Assembly (NCBI GenBank): GCA_008921705.1
Contig: VFFE01006705.1
Location: 250,077 to 314,076 of the forward strand
Length of the DNA stretch: 64,000 bases
Reading direction: 5' to 3'
Origin: Burhinus oedicnemus
Lineage: Eukaryota; Chordata; Aves; Charadriiformes; Burhinidae
Shown here: piece by piece, positions 60,133 to 64,000 of the stretch
Position numbering within the stretch: position 1 is the first letter of the stretch
Layout of the letters: every line of letters begins with the position of its first letter
Position numbers and translations under genes: made by a program
The notes under the pieces: generated by a model
Told to the model about the DNA's origin: nothing
Databases searched by the model: none
What the model saw: the letters and a program-made list of their open reading frames with translations, nothing else

Positions 60133-62585
60133 GTATGCAGGCTCCAAAACTTACTTGGATAAAACGTTTTCCACTTAGTTCCTCATGCTTGTTCCACTTT
60201 GAATATTTCGTCTTCCAGTAATTTCTGAGGAAGCTTGGCAATCAAGATTTGAGTGGCTGATCAGGTAGTTTCCTCCTGATGATAAAATACTCTGTTGTGG
60301 TTGCTTTAAAAAAATAGACTAAGATCCTCTGCCCTTCCTCCCACCCGTGATACAAAATCCTTAGTATGCGGGTTAAAGAACAGGGTAGCACCAAGCCACA
60401 AATGCAAAAGCCAAAAAAACCCCAAAACCTACATGCACAATCTGTTGACATGTGCAAGGGGTTGGGGGACTGTCGTAATTTTTTTAAACTTACCTGTTCC
60501 TGTATGTATGAGTTAAGGAATTAGAGCAATAAGGTGAGTGATTTTATTCATTGTAACTTTAGAATATTGGAGTGCTGTGAAGGGAACGTTTTTGCCTCGC
60601 CTTTTATAGCACCCATCGTTCCCTGAAACCTGAAGAGAGAGAGGGCTTTTAGTCCTCTGGCTTTTAATGGTTGGCCTGTAAATAGTAATTTAGATACCTG
60701 CCTCAGATCCTTGGTAAGAAGATCTCCAAAGCTTTCTTGTGAAAAATGGTCCCTGCACACACTTTTGAGTAGGATGCTGGAAATACTTGCTCCAGACGAA
60801 CCATTTGGATTTTGAACTTCTTACAAATGCCAGAGTTTTCTCTTGAGACGACGTTGTCTTGACAGCTACTTAAAACTGAAGAATTGTGTGTAAATAGCAG
60901 AAGTGATAAACATAGCTGAGAGCTGCATCTAGCCCAAACTTTACAGTTTTTGCATCTTACTGAATAAAAGCTATGTTCTTTTGTTATCTCAGCATCTTCA
61001 CAAAATGTGTTGGAAGTCCTATTTAGCCCTCAAGAAAAACAGTATTCCTGCTGCCAGTTTGTGGGGTGACTTTGGTTTGAAGCAATATCTGCGTATGCAG
61101 CGTTCCAATGACATAAAAGATTTCTCTTTCATAGCCTGGGGAATGGAATGGCATGTATCAGCTTTTTACCCCTGCTTAATTTTTGTCTAGCACATAAGAA
61201 AGACCCAAGAGATAAAAAAATAATTGAAGTCGTAGTTGAATTGAGGAAACTAGACCACTGCCTGGCACGCATACCATCTTCTGCTCATCTTGTTAAACTA
61301 CACACCAGCATTTTACAGCTAGAAAGTGGGTCATCTGAATTAAGGATTTAGAATTCGCATATCTGTAAAACAGAGTCTAGTGAAAGCAGGTTTTTAAGCA
61401 TTCTCATATACTTTCATAGGTTAGTCCTTGAAACCTACTTGCTATTGACAGTTACTATGTCACGGAAATATACTGATCCAACTGTAAAAAGAAGCACGCT
61501 TTTACTTTCTGAAACCATTATGGTCTTGATTCCCAAATGTATTGTTTTGTGACATCCTGGCATATTGTAAACCTGGATTTTTACCCTTTGTTTCAAATAA
61601 GTAATTTACTACCTTTTGTTAGTGAATAGAGCTTAATACATATATTTGTACACACACACATATGAGTTCTGATCAAGATAATTCATGACACAGATACCTT
61701 TTCCCCCATATAGCCCTGTGTTCGCTGACTCTCATTACAGTAAAAGGAAAAAAGAAATTACTTGAGCAGTTTTGACTTTGTTTGATAAATATCCCTTGGT
61801 GTCAGAAGGTGTGGGAGAATTTGTGGTCTACCTTCTTAAGGAAAAATGTTTTAGGAAGAACTTCCAAGTATTCATGACCGAGAGTGATGTTTTGGGGAGT
61901 GTGTTAATTTTTCCTCTATTATTGGACTTTCATATAAAGGGTTCTTGAAATGTATTAGGGATATCCACTATTGGTCTTAACTTCTCCTAATAGGCATTTG
62001 GTAATGCTTTCTAATAAAAAAAAAAAGAATATGCGCAATTAAGATTGTTTAAAAGTCCAGCTGTCACCCACCTGAGTGGCCTACTTTACCTGTTACCATT
62101 GTGTCAACTCTGTATGAAATTTGTGATTCATGGGGAAGCTTTGAAGCCTTAGGAAGACATCTTTAGGAGGTGGCATTAGAGTGGTAAATATTCATTTCAG
62201 TTCTCTGCAGGTTTATGGCCTGAAGAAGGTTCAGTTTTATTAAAGGTCAGTAGTGCCCAAAGTTGTAAGAAATTCTCAAATGAAATGTAGTGTGGACATA
62301 AAAGTTGCTGTTCATCTTATTAATGATTGAACATACGGCAACCGGTTACATTATCATAAAAGGTTTAGGGATTATTTTTTTCTGCCAGCATATATAAAAA
62401 AGCAAAGATGAACTTACATGTAGCATGGCTTTTTTTTGGTATGGTAAATTAACTGTTGTATGGTTCTGTGCTTTGTGCTTGTCTCTGACATAAATGCAGT
62501 CAAAGGGTTTACAGTGATAGTACAGTTAAAGGCTAATTGAATCCCTTAAGTTTCTCTAATACGTACAATTTATTTAATCTTCTAG
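60133..62585. other. Intron between exons 18 and 19
   Basis: About 2.45 kb, AT-rich. A CA/TA patch near 61640-61665 and an A-run near 62015. No element or gene recognised. Confidence 0.8.
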
Positions 62586-62810
62586 CAAAATTCAGTGATT
62601 ACAAATCAACATGGTCCCCAGATCCCATAGGACACAATCCCACTCATCTCTCCAACAAGATGTGGAAAAACCATATTTCCTCAAGGAACACTACAGGGCT
62701 GCCCCGCCCGCCTCCTGGCCTGACCAACCCCAAACCATCATCTCCATGGAACAGCACAGCATCCCGATCGGTCAGGGGCTGGGGGGCACAGGACTCAAGG
62801 CTTGCCTCTG
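62586..62810 (+). CDS. TNRC6B: TNRC6B exon 19: P-GL segment
   Basis: Acceptor ATCTTCTAG, donor CTCTG|GTGAGA. G|CA gives A, then [73 protein letters not shown]. 225 nt. RPPPGL is the P-GL box of the silencing domain; STW, KMW, SPW and RGW supply W motifs of the kind that bind CCR4-NOT. The reading frame runs on into the intron to a stop at 63128-63130. Confidence 0.97.
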
Positions 62811-63305
62811 GTGAGAAGAATCAACTGATAGCACCATTGATCAGACCTGAGGAGTGTACGTTTTACAGCACTAATGGTTTGGATGAAAGAAAGTTGCAGT
62901 TGTCTGGTAAAAGGAAAAAAAAAAGTTCCTTATTGAAATGGAAATTTACTGTCAGTAATTGGGGTGCGGGGTGGGTTGGGTGGGGGGTGAAATCCCAGGT
63001 CCTGCCGCAGGGGATAAGTGAAGAGGGCTGGGAGCTGCCAGGAGGGAATACCTACCACATGGGGCCTTTCAAGACTAGATGCTTTCTGTGGGTGGGAAAC
63101 TCCTCGAAGATAAAGTCTAGTAAAAAGTGAATCTTGATGTGAAATGTGAGGAGACATGTGTTTTTGTTTTCAAAACTGAAGATTAGGCTTTCATGTGTTA
63201 GCAGGGCAGATAATGCTAAACTTGTCTGAGATTAAAAGACCTAACTGTAAAGAAAAATGGTTTTCTTCGTATCAAATCTGTCTTGCTCTGTCTTCTACTT
63301 TGCAG
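62811..63305. other. Intron between exons 19 and 20, open in frame for 320 nt, with G-quadruplex motif
   Basis: 495 bp, GTGAGA to TTTGCAG. The exon 19 frame stays open through 63127. A G-run cluster lies at 62961-62987. No repeat family recognised. Confidence 0.85.
62961..62987 (+). promoter_or_regulatory. Candidate RNA/DNA G-quadruplex
   Basis: Five G runs of 4, 4, 3, 3 and 6 separated by loops of 3, 1, 2 and 1 bases on the sense strand. This fits the standard G3+ N1-7 pattern with very short loops, which favours stable folding. It lies mid-intron, about 320 bp before exon 20. Confidence 0.7.
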
Positions 63306-63376
63306 CATCTACTTGGAGTGATGGTGGCTCAGTTCGTCCTAGCTACTGGCTAGTTCTTCACAATCTCACTCCACAG
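63306..63376 (+). CDS. TNRC6B: TNRC6B exon 20: start of RRM
   Basis: Acceptor CTTTGCAG, donor CACAG|GTATTT. G|CA gives A, then [20 protein letters not shown] and TPQ, ending in phase 0. 71 nt. [11 protein letters not shown] is beta-1 of the TNRC6 RRM, a fold that in this family does not bind RNA in the usual way. The rest of the RRM (IDGSTL... in human) must lie past the window. Confidence 0.97.
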
Positions 63377-64000
63377 GTATTTTCTGTTGTTGTCTCTGGG
63401 AACTTTTTTGCATTACCAAGATACAGATTTGTGTATTCTCCAGTTGTTTCTCTTTGAATAAAATCGAACAAAATCAAATTTGTCAGCATGCAGAAGATGT
63501 GTTTCTACTAATCTGGGCTGCAGTCTGATTGTTTTTTTTATTGTAATCTCTTCAGCTAAATTTAAGATGTTCAGTTTTTGCTACATGACCATCATAACCT
63601 TTCATTACCTAGAGTTTTAAAAAAACTATTGAAACAGAAAGATTTTTCTTAGAAGTGAGGATAAGTTGCATGACCATAGTGTGGAATGGTTTATTGCTGT
63701 TAAAGAGACTGTTCTTTGGGATGTTGTCAATAAAAAAGCTGGTGTAACTCCCAGTTTTCACTTTGGTGTTTCCATAGTGCAACCACAGAATGTTTCCAGC
63801 ACTTCTGCCAAAAACAGTCTAGTTAGGTTACTCCTGCAGGTGTTCTCAGAGCTTGCTTCCATTCAAAAACAAATTCTGTGGAGATCTTGGTTTCAGCAAT
63901 CCCAAGTAGTCTGTATTCAAGGCTTAGGAAAACCCTGTATGATTATCAGCAACGCCCTGAGGTCTAGACAGAGTCCCCTGTTCAGCAGAGTAATTTGCCA
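63377..64000. other. Intron after exon 20, continuing beyond window
   Basis: No next exon or repeat family was recognised in the remaining 624 bp. Confidence 0.8.

Larger units (their letters stand above)
1..64000 (+). other. TNRC6B: TNRC6B gene, internal portion (20 exons placed; both ends outside or unplaced)
   Basis: TNRC6B is a cytoplasmic GW182-family scaffold that links Argonaute-miRNA complexes to poly(A)-binding protein and the CCR4-NOT and PAN2-PAN3 deadenylases. Twenty plus-strand exons were placed by translating and matching splice sites; every junction keeps phase (4,945 coding nt, first base completing an upstream codon). The order seen is: lysine-rich N-terminus, PREVPPRFR segment, long GW/WG repeat region, UBA-like segment, Q-rich region, PAM2 ([13 protein letters not shown]), P-GL segment (RPPPGL) and start of an RRM ([11 protein letters not shown]). 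Peptide matches to remembered human TNRC6B are near-complete and clearly better than to TNRC6A or TNRC6C, for example [13 protein letters not shown] and DSGPYFEK. The start codon and the C-terminal silencing end are not seen. Exon numbers used here are window-relative. Confidence 0.97.

Noticed and set aside
17767..63376. Assignment to TNRC6A or TNRC6C instead of TNRC6B
   Set aside because: Exon 3 ([11 protein letters not shown]), exon 10 ([15 protein letters not shown]) and exon 16-17 ([15 protein letters not shown]) match TNRC6B; the A and C paralogues differ at these points.
1..64000. CRISPR array, tRNA, rRNA or snoRNA genes
   Set aside because: No regularly spaced direct repeats, no tRNA B-box pattern with a matching A-box, and no paired C/D or H/ACA boxes were seen.

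Overview
The window is vertebrate nuclear DNA, most likely from a bird. It is AT-rich, almost all non-coding, and full of short GT-AG exons. It carries several CR1 LINE copies whose 3' ends finish in the ATTCTGTGATTC-type terminus typical of birds, plus one retroviral solo LTR. A crocodilian or turtle is less likely but not excluded by sequence alone. Two assembly gaps (2111-2158 and 38141-38160) lie beside homopolymers.

Essentially the whole window is one plus-strand gene: TNRC6B, a GW182-family scaffold of miRNA silencing. I could place 20 coding exons between 17767 and 63376. Their phases join without a break into about 1,648 codons, and the spliced peptide follows the human TNRC6B order almost residue for residue as I recall it. 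The 5' exon or exons, with the start codon, are upstream of the window or unrecognised in 1-17766. The rest of the RRM, the C-terminal silencing region and the 3' UTR lie beyond 64000.

Layout. 1-17766 is 5' intron with three CR1 copies and an antisense solo LTR with a 5-bp target duplication. 17767-24022 holds three N-terminal exons (lysine-rich segment, a 22-nt microexon, the PREVPPRFR segment), with two CR1 copies between the first two. 24023-31466 is a large intron that begins with a GC donor and contains a 2.4-kb antisense CR1 with broken reverse-transcriptase ORFs. 31467-33794 is the giant GW-repeat exon (Argonaute binding). 35145-41138 holds four exons of the end of the GW region and a UBA-like segment. 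41139-47876 is an intron with an unexplained open block. 47877-54868 holds eight exons, including a 171-nt cassette exon and the Q-rich region. 59631-63376 holds the PAM2 segment, the linker, the P-GL segment and the start of the RRM.

In the protein, the N-terminal and middle GW/WG repeats bind Argonaute tryptophan pockets, the PAM2 motif binds the MLLE domain of PABPC, and W-containing motifs in the C-terminal half recruit CCR4-NOT and PAN2-PAN3. The most interesting non-routine signals are regulatory: a GC donor followed almost at once by an in-frame stop and AATAAA; a last-but-one intron that stays open for about 106 codons and holds a strong G-quadruplex motif; a cassette exon behind an 80-nt AG-free, CU-rich tract; and an unexplained open block in intron 41139-47876. 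I found no sign of a second host gene, RNA gene or CRISPR-like array.
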